Both the position numbers and the translations under genes were made by a program. From assembly GCF_019977295.1 (NCBI RefSeq), contig NZ_AP024651.1:4464001-4528000 (forward strand): a stretch of 64,000 bases of DNA, given 5' to 3'. Under the pieces are notes generated by a model. It saw nothing but the letters and a program-made list of their open reading frames with translations, searched no databases and was not told the origin of the DNA. Positions 1 through 8,628 of this stretch are shown in pieces. Each line of letters begins with the position of its first letter. Positions within the stretch are counted from its first letter, which is position 1. Source of the stretch: Arthrobacter sp. StoSoilB20 (GTDB lineage: Bacteria; Actinomycetota; Actinomycetes; Actinomycetales; Micrococcaceae).

Positions 1-108
1 GATGGTCCTGAAGCCGTCCCATTTGGGCTCGTAGTGCCCAACGTCCGGGATGGCGGGGACGGATTTGGCAAGCATGGGCGAGACGGGTGGCATCACGGGC
101 AGGTCCAT
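1..108 (-). CDS. ATP-dependent DNA ligase, N-terminal fragment
   Basis: The 5' end of a minus-strand gene that continues past the left edge. The 36 visible codons run from an ATG at 108 without a stop. They contain PMLAK and then EPKWDGFR, which matches adenylation motif I (KxDG) of ATP-dependent DNA ligases, where the lysine carries AMP during nick sealing. Actinobacteria often carry such ligases (LigC/LigD type) besides the NAD-dependent LigA, usually for repair. The visible part cannot show whether polymerase or nuclease domains are fused to it. No Ku gene lies in the window. Family call is good from motif I; subtype unknown. Confidence 0.8.
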   Translation of the reverse strand, partial: MDLPVMPPVSPMLAKSVPAIPDVGHYEPKWDGFRTI

Positions 109-153
109 AAACAATGTCTACCTGCCGGTGCACGCCGAAGCTAGTCTTAGGCG

Positions 154-384
154 ATGGATATCTTGGCCGTGTTGGCGGCCGTACTTGGAGTTCCCGCCCT
201 CCTGGCCATGGCTTGGTACTGGGTTTCCCGGCAGAACCGCCGGGGTGTCAGGCGTGCCGCAGCCGACGGGATGCTGGGAATCGCCGACGAGATCTTCCGA
301 CCGGAAACGCACCAGGCCCACCAGATCCAAAGGATCCAGCACGAACTCCCGGCGCCCGCTCCGGCCCCGAAGCCTAAGGGCTAA
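154..384 (+). CDS. small single-pass membrane protein, unknown function
   Basis: A 76-residue protein with a hydrophobic segment at about residues 3-25, then a basic stretch (RQNRRGVRR), and a Pro/Ala tail ending PAPAPAPKPKG. This suggests a short single-pass membrane protein with a cytoplasmic tail. It is divergent from the DNA ligase gene, with 45 nt between the two starts. The ribosome binding site is weak. I do not recognise a family. Confidence 0.55.
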   Translation: MDILAVLAAVLGVPALLAMAWYWVSRQNRRGVRRAAADGMLGIADEIFRPETHQAHQIQRIQHELPAPAPAPKPKG

Positions 385-660
385 GGCCCTCCCGCCGGCA
401 GAGACCTACCGGCCGTTATATTAATGTGACTTTACTTTCCTGCTCATGTACCGTCGTAGGGCGACCCGTATCTCCGCTGGGCCGCTTCCGGAATGACGCC
501 GAGCTCTGCCGCACTCCGGAATCCGCCAGACCCGCGGCAGAGGCGGGGGACCCACAAGTTCCCGGACTTTTCCAAGTCCTTGGGGTGAAGCCGCTACTGC
601 GGCCGGACGGCCTCGTCCGAACCCGACAGCTAACCTCGAAGGCGTTGAGAGGCAACCACC

Positions 661-1947
661 ATGTCCCCAACCATGGATCAGCCGCGCCGCGCCCGAATTG
701 ACGGCGAGCGCACCAAGCCAACCGGACGCCGTCGGGCCCAACCCAGCGGAGCCGATATCAGCCTGCAGCCGGATTCCGGCACGCCCGGGACTGCCGCACC
801 CGAAATTTCAGGCACGACGCCGGGCGCCACCGCTGCGGCGGCCCCCACCATCGCAACGCCCACAACTCGGGCGGCTGCGCGTGCAGCCGAGCGGGAACGG
901 GCCGCGCAAGCAGAAGCCCGCGTATCCACCACGCCCGGGCCTCCGACGGCCGCCATTCCGATCGTCCAGGCTCCCAAGCAGCCGGCAAACCCCCTGCCCA
1001 CCACACCGGAGCCGGCCACAGCCGCCATTCCCCTGGTGTCCGCAGATCCGGCGCCTGAAGCCACCCCCGAATCCCACACAGTGCCTGTACCCGTCTCGGC
1101 TGCACCTGCTCTGCAGGCTCGCGCCACATCCCCGGCGCGGGTTGCTGCGGCAGCCACGGCATCGGCTTCCCTGGCAAGCCGAAAGGACGTTAGGGAACAG
1201 TCCGGCGTCACCACTGGTTCACGCTCCGGGCAGGGTTCACGCTCCGGGCAGGGTTCACGATCAGGGCTGGGCGGGTCCCCGCTTGGCCGGGAGCCCCAGG
1301 CAGTCCTGCAGAAGGCGGCTTCGGTCAAGCACATGAGCCAGCGTATGGCCGTAGTGGCAGGCGCGCTCGGCCTGGTCCTGACGGCCGGCACTGTGGGGCA
1401 GGCCCTTGAGTTGCCGTTCTTCGGCCAGGAGGCGCCCGCCCAGGAAGCCAGCGGTGCCGACAGGAATTCGGGTTCCGCATCACCAGCCCCCAGTGCTTCC
1501 TACTCCAGGGCATCTTCTCCGTCTGCCTCAGCTGCTGCGACGTCAGCGGCCGGCCAACCGGCCACGGTTCCGGAGGCACCTGCGCCAGTGTCGCCGTCGT
1601 CCGTTCCCACGCCTAAGGTTTCCTTGGCTGACCCCGTCTGGGTCCCATCCGCAGTGCCGGCGACCATCGCTGCGGCACCGGGCACCAGTCAGGTACCCAC
1701 GCCCTCGGCGCCTGCACCGGCACCGTCCGACGTGCCATCGGACACCATCACTACGCCGCCGGCCACGCCTGCGCCGACCACCCCGGCACCCACCACCCCT
1801 CCGGCTACCTCGACGCCCACGCCAACACCAACCCCTACCCAGACCTCCAAGCCCAAGCCAACGGGCAAGCCCGGCGCGTCCACGCCGGCGCCCACGCAGT
1901 CTGCGCTCGACGAGATCCTTGACGCAGCAAAGGACGCCCTCAAATGA
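661..1947 (+). CDS. Pro/Ala/Thr/Ser-rich single-pass membrane or exported protein
   Basis: A 428-residue protein of low complexity. The first ~220 residues are Ala/Pro/Thr-rich and end in three copies of a GSRSGQ-type hexapeptide encoded by an 18-nt tandem repeat (about 1218-1266). One hydrophobic helix follows at about residues 227-246 (start MAVVAGALGL). After it come ~180 residues of Pro/Ser/Thr, including long P-T-P-A strings. This fits one membrane anchor with a cytoplasmic N-terminal region and an extended extracytoplasmic stalk, possibly crossing the peptidoglycan. A GAGAGG-like site precedes the ATG. No catalytic domain is visible and the family is unknown. Confidence 0.65.
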   Translation: MSPTMDQPRRARIDGERTKPTGRRRAQPSGADISLQPDSGTPGTAAPEISGTTPGATAAAAPTIATPTTRAAARAAERERAAQAEARVSTTPGPPTAAIPIVQAPKQPANPLPTTPEPATAAIPLVSADPAPEATPESHTVPVPVSAAPALQARATSPARVAAAATASASLASRKDVREQSGVTTGSRSGQGSRSGQGSRSGLGGSPLGREPQAVLQKAASVKHMSQRMAVVAGALGLVLTAGTVGQALELPFFGQEAPAQEASGADRNSGSASPAPSASYSRASSPSASAAATSAAGQPATVPEAPAPVSPSSVPTPKVSLADPVWVPSAVPATIAAAPGTSQVPTPSAPAPAPSDVPSDTITTPPATPAPTTPAPTTPPATSTPTPTPTPTQTSKPKPTGKPGASTPAPTQSALDEILDAAKDALK

Positions 1948-2094
1948 GCACGCGCCTGCCCCGCATCACCACCCACGCCGGATGGCACAGCCGGTACTGC
2001 AGCAGCAGCCGCACGGCCACGTTCCGGCGTCGGTTGGGCCGTTGGAGCTGCCAGCGCTTGAGGCGCTCGTAACGGGCACGGTTTAGCGCAGTTC

Positions 2095-2131
2095 ATTGAG
2101 GCAGGCACCCACATTGGGGGCCTGCCTCAAT
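2095..2131. terminator. hairpin between convergent genes
   Basis: Perfect 12-nt arms ATTGAGGCAGGC and GCCTGCCTCAAT around a 13-nt loop. It lies between the end of the Pro-rich gene (1947) and the end of the convergent pucR-type gene (2175), so it can serve both transcripts. There is no clear U-tract, as is common in actinobacteria. Confidence 0.7.
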
Positions 2132-2174
2132 CGCGTTCAGTGCCTTGTTCAGCGCTCAGTGCCCCGTTCAGTGC

Positions 2175-3389
2175 TCAGATCCTTGGCCGGCCGGCCCATC
2201 GGCGGGCTTTCAAGGCGGCGTGCAGTTCGAGGCGGATCGAGCCGCTGAGTGGGTCAGCACCGATCAGCTGGCGGATCCGTCCCAGCCTGTTGTAGATGCT
2301 GCTCCTGTGCAGGTGAAGTTTGGCCGCGACGTCCTGCACTGAGCCATCGCTGTCATACAAGAGCTCCAGCACGGGCAGGAGTTCGCCGTTCTTGTCCTGG
2401 TCCTCCAGGGTCCGGAAGTGCACTGAGCCGGTGTCGTCCCAGCCGCCGGGCGCCAGGAGCCGGTCGAAAAGCTGGTAGACACCCACGTTCCGGCTGTCCA
2501 CGAGCTCGCCGAGAGGCTTGTCCACAGCTGCCGCCTGCGCCGCAACCTTCGATTGCCGGTACGCCCCCGCCAGTTGACGTATCACTTGGAACGGCTCGCT
2601 GATGCCCAGGATCACGCGGTCCACAGTCCGTCCTGCGCGTTTGGCGAGTTCCAGTTGGTAGTGCACCAGCACCTGCGCATGGTCCGCCCGGCCACCGGAC
2701 TCGCGGAACAGCACCACTGAATGCGTTTCGGTTCCTGCGCTGAACAACGCGGCGTTGACACCGATGGTGGACTGCAGGGCGGCCGAACGGTGGGTCAGGG
2801 TCGCGGCGAGAGGATCGACGTCGGACCTCGCACCTTCCGCGTCCAGGATGGTCACCAGTTGCCACGGACCCCGGCCCTGGATTTCCTTCCACCCGGCCAC
2901 GGCAGCCACGGCATTCGATTCACCGCTGCAAGCCGCCAGGAACTCCTGTTCACGCCTGCGCCGGAACTCCGACTCTGCCGTGTTGGAATCAAGGAGCAAC
3001 CCCGCCAACAGGTCCAGCTCGTCACGCACGCCGGGCAACTCGGCGAGTATCGCCGTCGCGCTTTGCTCTTCAAGGTCCAGCTGGACCCACAAGTAGCCCA
3101 CGCGGAATCCGCGCACCAGGAGCGGGACGCAGACCCGGCCCAACATCCCCAGTTCCTCGTTTGCGGGAACCACTACGGGACGCACAGCGGTGGCGATGCC
3201 GTGGGACAGTTGCCAGAGGCTGACGTCGCCGGGGACGCGTTTGCTCAACAGGAAGTTCACGCGGACGCGGTCGGCGTGGGATTGGTTGGAGCTGTAGGCG
3301 AGGAGGACGCCGTCGAGGTCCTCGAGGGAGAGGCCGCGGCCCAGCTTCAACGCCACCCGCTCGACGATCTGTTCCACGTCTTGCTGCAT
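2175..3389 (-). CDS. PucR/CdaR-family transcriptional regulator, probable regulator of ald
   Basis: A 404-residue regulator. The last ~60 residues are the PucR-type helix-turn-helix: SVQDVAAKLHLHRSSIYNRL followed by GRIRQLIG. The N-terminal ~300 residues form sensor and GGDEF-like regions as in this family. I chose ATG 3389 (MQQDVEQ) because the longer reading frame to 3509 starts inside the regulatory region and has an unlikely N-terminus. The gene is divergent from alanine dehydrogenase. In Bacillus subtilis the PucR-type activator AdeR sits beside ald and activates it, so the same role is inferred here. A perfect palindrome at 3432-3449 just upstream is the likely binding site. Confidence 0.85.
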   Translation of the reverse strand: MQQDVEQIVERVALKLGRGLSLEDLDGVLLAYSSNQSHADRVRVNFLLSKRVPGDVSLWQLSHGIATAVRPVVVPANEELGMLGRVCVPLLVRGFRVGYLWVQLDLEEQSATAILAELPGVRDELDLLAGLLLDSNTAESEFRRRREQEFLAACSGESNAVAAVAGWKEIQGRGPWQLVTILDAEGARSDVDPLAATLTHRSAALQSTIGVNAALFSAGTETHSVVLFRESGGRADHAQVLVHYQLELAKRAGRTVDRVILGISEPFQVIRQLAGAYRQSKVAAQAAAVDKPLGELVDSRNVGVYQLFDRLLAPGGWDDTGSVHFRTLEDQDKNGELLPVLELLYDSDGSVQDVAAKLHLHRSSIYNRLGRIRQLIGADPLSGSIRLELHAALKARRWAGRPRI

Positions 3390-3417
3390 CACTGAAGCGT
3401 ACCAACAGCAGGCGACA

Positions 3418-3449
3418 CCTGACGCTTCAGGGCTCGACAAATGTCGAGC
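3418..3449. promoter_or_regulatory. two inverted repeats in the pucR-type gene/ald divergent promoter
   Basis: Perfect palindrome GCTCGACA-AA-TGTCGAGC at 3432-3449, directly preceded by CCTGA-CGCT-TCAGG at 3418-3431. Together they lie 29-60 nt upstream of the PucR-type start and about 150 nt upstream of ald. That is a suitable place for a regulator controlling both genes. The binding role is inferred from position and symmetry. Confidence 0.5.
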
Positions 3450-3598
3450 TGCGACAGACCAGATCCTTGAATTTCCGGGAGTTTTACTTGCGCCCTCCTT
3501 GGAGCCCATGTCGCCTGCCTCACAGCCGGATTTATTCTGGAATCACAGCCCGCAACACATTTTTCGGCCGAAGAGGCCGCTAACGATGGAGCCCACAG

Positions 3599-4717
3599 AT
3601 GATCATCGGCGTCCCCAAAGAAATCAAGAACAACGAATTCCGCGTAGCCATCACGGCCGCAGGTGTCCACGAATTCCGCACGCACGGACACACTGTTCTG
3701 GTTGAACGCGGCGCAGGCCTCGGCTCGGGCATCACCGACGAGGAATACTCCATCGCCGGCGCTGAAATCGTCAACGAGGCCGACGACGTCTGGGGCCGTG
3801 CGGACATGGTCATGAAGGTCAAGGAACCCATCGCGGCCGAATACCACCGCTTCCGCAAGGGCCTCATCCTCTTCACCTACCTGCACCTCGCCGCAGAGCC
3901 CGAGCTCACCGCAGAGCTCATCAACTCCGGCGTCACGGCCATCGCCTACGAAACCGTGCAGGAAGGCCGCACCCTGCCCCTGCTCGCCCCGATGTCCGAG
4001 GTAGCAGGCCGCTTGTCCGTCGTGGTCGGCGCTTCCTCGCTCATGGCTCCCGCCGGCGGCAAGGGCGTCCTCCTGGGCGGCGTACCGGGCGTCCGTCCGG
4101 CCAAGGTTGTTGTCCTCGGCGCAGGTGTTGCCGGAACCAACGCCGCCGCCATGGCCTTGGGCCTCGGTGCCGATGTCACCATCATGGACATCAACATCAA
4201 CCGGCTGCGCGAACTCGACGCCCTCTACCAGGGCCGCCTGAAGACCGTTGCCTCCAACGCCTACGAGATCGAGAAGTCGGTTATCGACGCAGATCTCGTG
4301 ATCGGCTCCGTCCTGATCCCGGGCGCCAAGGCACCCAAGCTGGTCACCAACGAGCTCGTCGCCCGCATGAAGCCCGGCTCGGTCCTGGTGGACATCGCCG
4401 TAGACCAGGGCGGCTGCTTCGAGGACACGCACCCCACCACGCACCAGGAACCGACGTACAAGGTCCACAACTCGATCTTCTACTGCGTTGCCAACATGCC
4501 CGGTGCCGTGCCGAACACCTCCACGTACGCACTGACCAACGTCACCCTGCGCTACGCCGTGGCACTGGCCAACCTGGGCGTCAAGGCAGCCTTCGACCGC
4601 GACCCCGCACTCGCCGCCGGCCTCAACATCGCCGCAGGCCACGTGGCACACCACTCCGTTTCCGAGGCGCACAACCTGCCCCTCGTCAACGACTGGCACA
4701 GCCTGGTTACCGCGTAA
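3599..4717 (+). CDS. ald: alanine dehydrogenase
   Basis: A 372-residue enzyme, normal length for the family. It reversibly converts L-alanine, NAD+ and water to pyruvate, ammonium and NADH in the cytoplasm. It starts [10 protein letters not shown] as is usual for Ald. The catalytic lysine is in VMKVKEP (Lys75) and the catalytic histidine in TYLHLA (His96). The nucleotide-binding loop [12 protein letters not shown] lies near residue 171, followed by the acidic end of strand beta-2 (TIMDIN). It is a single-gene unit closed by a strong terminator at 4732-4780 and divergent from a PucR-type regulator, suggesting induction by alanine or nitrogen status. Confidence 0.97.
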   Translation: MIIGVPKEIKNNEFRVAITAAGVHEFRTHGHTVLVERGAGLGSGITDEEYSIAGAEIVNEADDVWGRADMVMKVKEPIAAEYHRFRKGLILFTYLHLAAEPELTAELINSGVTAIAYETVQEGRTLPLLAPMSEVAGRLSVVVGASSLMAPAGGKGVLLGGVPGVRPAKVVVLGAGVAGTNAAAMALGLGADVTIMDININRLRELDALYQGRLKTVASNAYEIEKSVIDADLVIGSVLIPGAKAPKLVTNELVARMKPGSVLVDIAVDQGGCFEDTHPTTHQEPTYKVHNSIFYCVANMPGAVPNTSTYALTNVTLRYAVALANLGVKAAFDRDPALAAGLNIAAGHVAHHSVSEAHNLPLVNDWHSLVTA

Positions 4718-4731
4718 CCTGAACCGCCAAG

Positions 4732-4780
4732 CACGACGGCGGGGTGAGGCTTCCACACGAAGCCGCACCCCGCCGTCGTG
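4732..4780 (+). terminator. strong terminator after ald
   Basis: A long two-part hairpin 15 nt after the ald stop. Outer arms CACGACGGCGGGGTG and CACCCCGCCGTCGTG pair perfectly, and inner arms GGCTTC and GAAGCC close a 5-nt loop. It is followed by GTTT. The partner gene on the other strand has its own inverted repeat just beyond. Confidence 0.85.
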
Positions 4781-4797
4781 GTTTAACCCGCGCCAAT

Positions 4798-4846
4798 GTG
4801 GCAGTTAATGCCAATGTTTCCGTCAAACATTGGCATTAACTGTCAC
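4798..4846. repeat. 49-nt inverted repeat overlapping the stop codon of the minus-strand gene
   Basis: Arms of 22 nt at 4798-4819 and 4825-4846 are complementary except at one position, around the 5-nt loop CCGTC. The arms are AT-richer than the surroundings (they contain TTAATGCCAATG). The second arm contains the stop codon of the gene ending at 4843. On the minus strand it would work as a terminator hairpin, though without a U-tract. Confidence 0.75.
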
Positions 4847-5733
4847 TTCGCGGGGATGCCGGGGTTGGCCGGCGGCGAGGGAACCACATGGGTAGGAACA
4901 GTCACAGGGATGTCCGAGGGTCGGAGCTTGGCCGGATCAATCCCCGAGGGGTCGATCCCCGGCGGTGTTACGGGGACGACCGGCGTGGGGATGCCGCCGT
5001 TCCCAGGTTCGTGGGGTAACGGGTCCTTGGGTTGTTGAGGCGATGCTCCCCCACGGGGCGGCTGATGGGAATCCGGGACGGGGTTGCCGCCGGAATTCGG
5101 GGAAGCAGGTGCCGGGGCGGGCTGGTTCCGGTCGGGAATTGCAGGCTTTTCCTCAACAGTCGGGGCCGGGGTGGCACCGGTCGGGCCATCCTGCTTTGGA
5201 GCATTGCCGGGACCAGGCGCGAGCTGTGAGACAACGGTGCCTATGGCTGCGCCCAGATGCTGGAAGGTACCCGGAATTCCGCCGTCGGACGCGGCCGCAG
5301 CAGTAGCACCACCGGCCACGGACACCACAACAACAAGACTTGCGACAGCAGCGCGTCGCTTTGTCCGCCGCCGCGCAGCAAGTTCGTCGGCAGGGGGGTC
5401 GAAGGCAGGCGCCGGATCGGACGCAGGCGCCGGGTCAGCCACACGGGCCGGGTCTTCAACCGTGGCGAGTACCGTCGTCGGCGAGCCCGACGACGCAACG
5501 GGGCCATCCGTCGTCGTGATTTCCTGGGTGGCTGCAACCTGGCCGCTGACCATGAGCGCACGAACAGCCTCGGACGGCGCAGGGACAGTGTCCGCCAGCG
5601 AACGGAGTTCCAGGAGTTCTGTCCGGAGTTCGGCCTCGCCGTCCAAACCGGAGTCGGACAGCAGGCGGTCTACGGCCTGCTGGTGTGCTGCCTGCTGGTG
5701 TCTGGGTCCGCGCGGCGGAAAGTGTTCGCTCAT
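4843..5733 (-). CDS. probable anti-sigma-type membrane protein paired with the ECF sigma factor
   Basis: A 296-residue protein whose ATG overlaps the sigma-factor stop by four nt (ATGA), so translation is probably coupled. The N-terminal ~130 residues are cytoplasmic-like and contain LRTELLELRSLADTV. A basic patch (RRRTKRR) then precedes one transmembrane helix (about 143-160, ASLVVVVSVAGGATAAA). The remaining ~135 residues are Pro/Gly-rich and presumably outside the cell. Order and topology match sigma/anti-sigma pairs, but I see no zinc-binding HxxxCxxC motif, so the anti-sigma role is inferred from context. Confidence 0.6.
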   Translation of the reverse strand: MSEHFPPRGPRHQQAAHQQAVDRLLSDSGLDGEAELRTELLELRSLADTVPAPSEAVRALMVSGQVAATQEITTTDGPVASSGSPTTVLATVEDPARVADPAPASDPAPAFDPPADELAARRRTKRRAAVASLVVVVSVAGGATAAAASDGGIPGTFQHLGAAIGTVVSQLAPGPGNAPKQDGPTGATPAPTVEEKPAIPDRNQPAPAPASPNSGGNPVPDSHQPPRGGASPQQPKDPLPHEPGNGGIPTPVVPVTPPGIDPSGIDPAKLRPSDIPVTVPTHVVPSPPANPGIPAK

Positions 5734-6281
5734 GATGTGCCGTTCGTTCGTTGTGCACGTTTCTTTAGTGCGCCCAAGGCCCGGCGCTGCAACTGCTTCA
5801 CGGCGCCTTGGGATTTACCCATGATGTCCGCTGTTTGTTCCACGGACAGGTCGGCGATGACGCGTAGGGCCAAGACCTCCCGGTAGTCGTCCGCGAGGTC
5901 GTTCAGGAGTTCCGTGACACCCAAACCGGAGGCCCGTCCGAAGGCTTGCTCTTCCGCCGACGGCGCACACCGCGAATCCAGTTCCGACTCGTAAGGTGTG
6001 GAGTCAGGCGTCCGTTCGCGTTTGCGGTAGTGGTCCACCATCCGGGCGTGGGCGATGGAGAACAGCAGCGTCTTGGCACCCTCAAGCCCGCCGTGGAGGG
6101 TTTCAAGCTTTGGATACAAGGCCAGGAACACGTCCTGGGTAACGGCTTCGGGATCATCCACGCCGCGGGCCCGGAGATAGCCGAAGACCGGCCCGGAGAA
6201 GCTGTTGTAGGCAGCCGTAAAGAGCAGCGCGGGGTCATCATGATCCGCCTGCAAATATTCGTCAGCCAAAGGGTCAAGCAC
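5730..6281 (-). CDS. ECF-type RNA polymerase sigma factor
   Basis: A 183-residue sigma-70 family protein. Region 2 spans about residues 18-90 (FTAAYNSFSGPVFGYLRARG, DPEAVTQDVFLAL, then SIAHARMVDHYRKR). Region 4 spans about 122-175 (LNDLADDYREVLALRVI, then SVEQTADIMGKSQGAVKQLQ), the helix-turn-helix that reads the -35 element. The start is GTG at 6281 with GGAGG about 9 nt upstream. It is co-transcribed and overlapping with the following membrane protein, which probably controls it. The signal and regulon cannot be read from the sequence. Confidence 0.92.
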   Translation of the reverse strand: MLDPLADEYLQADHDDPALLFTAAYNSFSGPVFGYLRARGVDDPEAVTQDVFLALYPKLETLHGGLEGAKTLLFSIAHARMVDHYRKRERTPDSTPYESELDSRCAPSAEEQAFGRASGLGVTELLNDLADDYREVLALRVIADLSVEQTADIMGKSQGAVKQLQRRALGALKKRAQRTNGTS

Positions 6282-6310
6282 CCGTGGACGCCTCCATCCC
6301 GCGTTACGAG

Positions 6311-6346
6311 GGCGGGGTTCCTTGCCCTAAGCCAAGGAACCCCGCC
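6311..6346 (-). terminator. terminator after the Ala/Pro-rich exported protein gene
   Basis: Perfect 14-nt arms GGCGGGGTTCCTTG and CAAGGAACCCCGCC around an 8-nt loop. It lies 24 nt past the end of the minus-strand gene 6370-7089 and before the sigma gene, so it separates the two transcripts. Confidence 0.8.
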
Positions 6347-6369
6347 GTTAAACCGTAGCCGCTGCGCGT

Positions 6370-7089
6370 TTAGCGGACAGAATCGAGGGGCGCGCCCGGT
6401 GCCGCCGGAACGTCGCTCGGAACCTGCGACGGGAGACCCGGAGCAGCAGGCTTTGCCGGGACTGCGGGGGTGGCCGGCACGTCCGGCGTCGCAGGCACTG
6501 CAGGCTTGGCGGGGACGGCCGGTACCGCCGGCCTTGACGGGAGTACCGACGTCACGGAAGCATCGGCGTCGGCGTCTGCCTGGGCCGAACCGTTCGCCTT
6601 CGCATTAGCGGCCTTGCCGGCGTCAACTACTGCTTCGCAGTGCGCCTCCACTTTCGCTTCCCCGCCAGCAGCAATGGTCAGGGACTCGAAGCCCGGGACC
6701 TTTGCATCAGAGTTCAGGCCGCCGTTGAGGAACGCGGTGCACAGTCCGAAAGTCTCCGGCGATGTGGCCTCGTTGGCAGTGGCGTTCGCAGCGGAAACAG
6801 CGTCGGCAGCCTTTGCCTGGCCGGCTTCGGCGGCTTTTGTCGCCTTTGCCTGCGCGGCCCCGACGGCGTCAGTCGCCTTGGTGGTGGCGGTCCGGGCGGT
6901 CTCAGCTGCTTCAGCGGCCTTGCCGTCAACTGGAGCGGGCGCGCCAACGAGGTCATGTGCGGTCTGCTGGATTCCGGTGGGAAGCGCACCGTTGAAGGCA
7001 GCTACACCGGTTCCACCGGCAGCTACAGCTCCGGCGGCCAGGACGCCCGCGGCGACTTTGCTGGTGGCGAGGACAGTGAACAAGGACAT
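6370..7089 (-). CDS. Ala/Pro-rich exported or membrane-anchored protein, unknown function
   Basis: A 239-residue protein. ATG 7089 is chosen because GGAGG lies 5 nt upstream. A longer TTG start at 7104 would lack a site. The hydrophobic N-terminus (residues ~5-30, LATSKVAAGVLAAGAVAAGG) suggests a signal peptide or anchor. An Ala-rich helical stretch (~50-110) contains repeated AKA/AAEA patterns. A central part has two cysteines (FGLCTAF and AHCEAV) that could form a disulfide. The C-terminal ~75 residues are VPAxPA repeats. Close to the ECF sigma operon and in the same direction, but behind its own terminator. Function unknown. Confidence 0.6.
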   Translation of the reverse strand: MSLFTVLATSKVAAGVLAAGAVAAGGTGVAAFNGALPTGIQQTAHDLVGAPAPVDGKAAEAAETARTATTKATDAVGAAQAKATKAAEAGQAKAADAVSAANATANEATSPETFGLCTAFLNGGLNSDAKVPGFESLTIAAGGEAKVEAHCEAVVDAGKAANAKANGSAQADADADASVTSVLPSRPAVPAVPAKPAVPATPDVPATPAVPAKPAAPGLPSQVPSDVPAAPGAPLDSVR

Positions 7090-7387
7090 AAAACCCTCCG
7101 ACAAAATACTTGGGATTGCCCCGGCAGCGGTTGGGTCGCTGCCGGATGATCAGCGCGCGGGTGTGGCCCGCACTCCCCTTACATCGTTCTTGGGTGCGGC
7201 GAGGTTACGCCTTGTCAGAAACTGATTGTCAGCGCGCGGCGTCCCGCTCAGTTGTCCACACTGGCTAGATGTCCCCATGGCCGGGCCGGCTGCAGCCAAC
7301 TATGCTCAGGAAAATGCTTGGGCCGTTGGTTTCCTGGCATTTGTATGTCACTACGCTCAGGGGATACGTGATGGGACTGGGTACCTA

Positions 7388-8593
7388 ATGGGACAGGGAT
7401 TGGTTGGCGCAGATGTCGGAGACCTCCGTCGTCTATCGGCCGTGATGGATGCTGAGGCAGAGAAGATCACGGATCTTCAACGGCAACTCACCGCAATGAT
7501 TCAGAACGGAACGTATTGGCGCGGGAACGACGCCGAGCAGTTCCGCAGCAGGTGGCAGAGCGACCTCCACGGCCGGTTGAGTGCCGCAGCGGTTTGCCTC
7601 AAGGACAACGCCCGCGCCCTCAAGCGCAATGCAGACCAGCAGGAGCAGGCCTCAACAGGCGGCGCTGGAGGATCAACCAAGGGAGGGCCCTCGGACGGTC
7701 CTTTCAGGTTTACTCCAGACGGGCTTGGGTTCACTTTTGATCCCACCAGCTACGGCCCTGTCACCGTGGAAGGCAGTGGCTCCTTCGACAGCCAGGCAAA
7801 GGGCGAAACGCACGGCTCGCTTGGTCCGGGCGGGATCGAGGTGGGAGGTTCCGGAGAGGCTTCCACTGGAGGGGACATGACCTGGAAGGCGGAGTCCGAA
7901 TTCGGGCCCGTCAAAACCACTGTCACCAACGAAACCTTTGTTGGCGCGCGGGCCGAGGGTGAGTTCGGGGCCAGCGTGCCGTTCGGGCTGGGACTTCCCA
8001 ACGCCCACGCCACGGGCGAAGCATTCGCAGGCGCAGAGAACGTAACCACTACCCGATCGGACTTCTTCGACGGATGGGTCACCAACACCTCAACCACCCG
8101 AATGATGACGGGAGTGGAGGCCAGTGCCCACGCCAACGCCAGCAGCCCGTTCCTGTTCTCCGCCGGTGGTGAGGGCTTTGCCGGTCAAAAGCTCACCATG
8201 GATAACAAGACCGACTTCGCAGGCGGCCTGTTCTCCCTGGGGCAGGGCGGAGAAATACGGGCAGGGGCCTGGGCCAGTGCCGGCGAAGGAGAGGTGACCG
8301 TCAAAGGCGGCGAGACCACCGGAACGGCGTTCAGCGCAGGCGCCGGAGCGGAACTGACCGGAAGCCGCTACGTAGAAGTCCTGGGCCAGACCCTGACCCT
8401 CAACGCAACAGTCGCTGCCGGAGCCGGCGAAAGCCACTTCTTCACAGCTTCCATGGACGAAGACGGACTCACCCTCGGCGCCGGTGCCAAGATCACCGCG
8501 GAGCTTGGCCTGGGAGCCGGGGGCCAGATCACCATCAGCCCGTCCGGCTTTGTGGATTCCGTGACCGGGTTCGTCGACTTCCTCAGCAAATAG
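7388..8593 (+). CDS. WXG100-type protein with long Gly/Ala-rich C-terminal domain, candidate type VII secretion substrate
   Basis: A 401-residue protein from ATG 7388. The reading frame is open further upstream, but that part encodes an unlikely N-terminus. Residues 1-95 look like a WXG100 helical hairpin: two Ala/Leu helices around YWRGND (Trp44-Arg45-Gly46), then FRSRWQSDL. The ~290-residue C-terminal region is built of Gly/Ala-rich strands with alternating polar residues, suggesting a beta-rich repeat fold, with no recognised toxin motif. WXG100 proteins leave the cell by ESX/type VII systems, but no ESX machinery genes are in this window. The next gene (35 nt downstream) is probably its partner. 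Confidence 0.65.
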   Translation: MGQGLVGADVGDLRRLSAVMDAEAEKITDLQRQLTAMIQNGTYWRGNDAEQFRSRWQSDLHGRLSAAAVCLKDNARALKRNADQQEQASTGGAGGSTKGGPSDGPFRFTPDGLGFTFDPTSYGPVTVEGSGSFDSQAKGETHGSLGPGGIEVGGSGEASTGGDMTWKAESEFGPVKTTVTNETFVGARAEGEFGASVPFGLGLPNAHATGEAFAGAENVTTTRSDFFDGWVTNTSTTRMMTGVEASAHANASSPFLFSAGGEGFAGQKLTMDNKTDFAGGLFSLGQGGEIRAGAWASAGEGEVTVKGGETTGTAFSAGAGAELTGSRYVEVLGQTLTLNATVAAGAGESHFFTASMDEDGLTLGAGAKITAELGLGAGGQITISPSGFVDSVTGFVDFLSK

Positions 8594-8628
8594 CTTTCCT
8601 GTACTGACAGTGCTCCGAAAGGGCTCCC

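Noticed and set aside
3389..4768. 459-codon minus-strand frame opposite ald
   Set aside because: It lies wholly opposite a clear enzyme gene, has no family and starts within the ald terminator; high-GC codon bias leaves such frames open.
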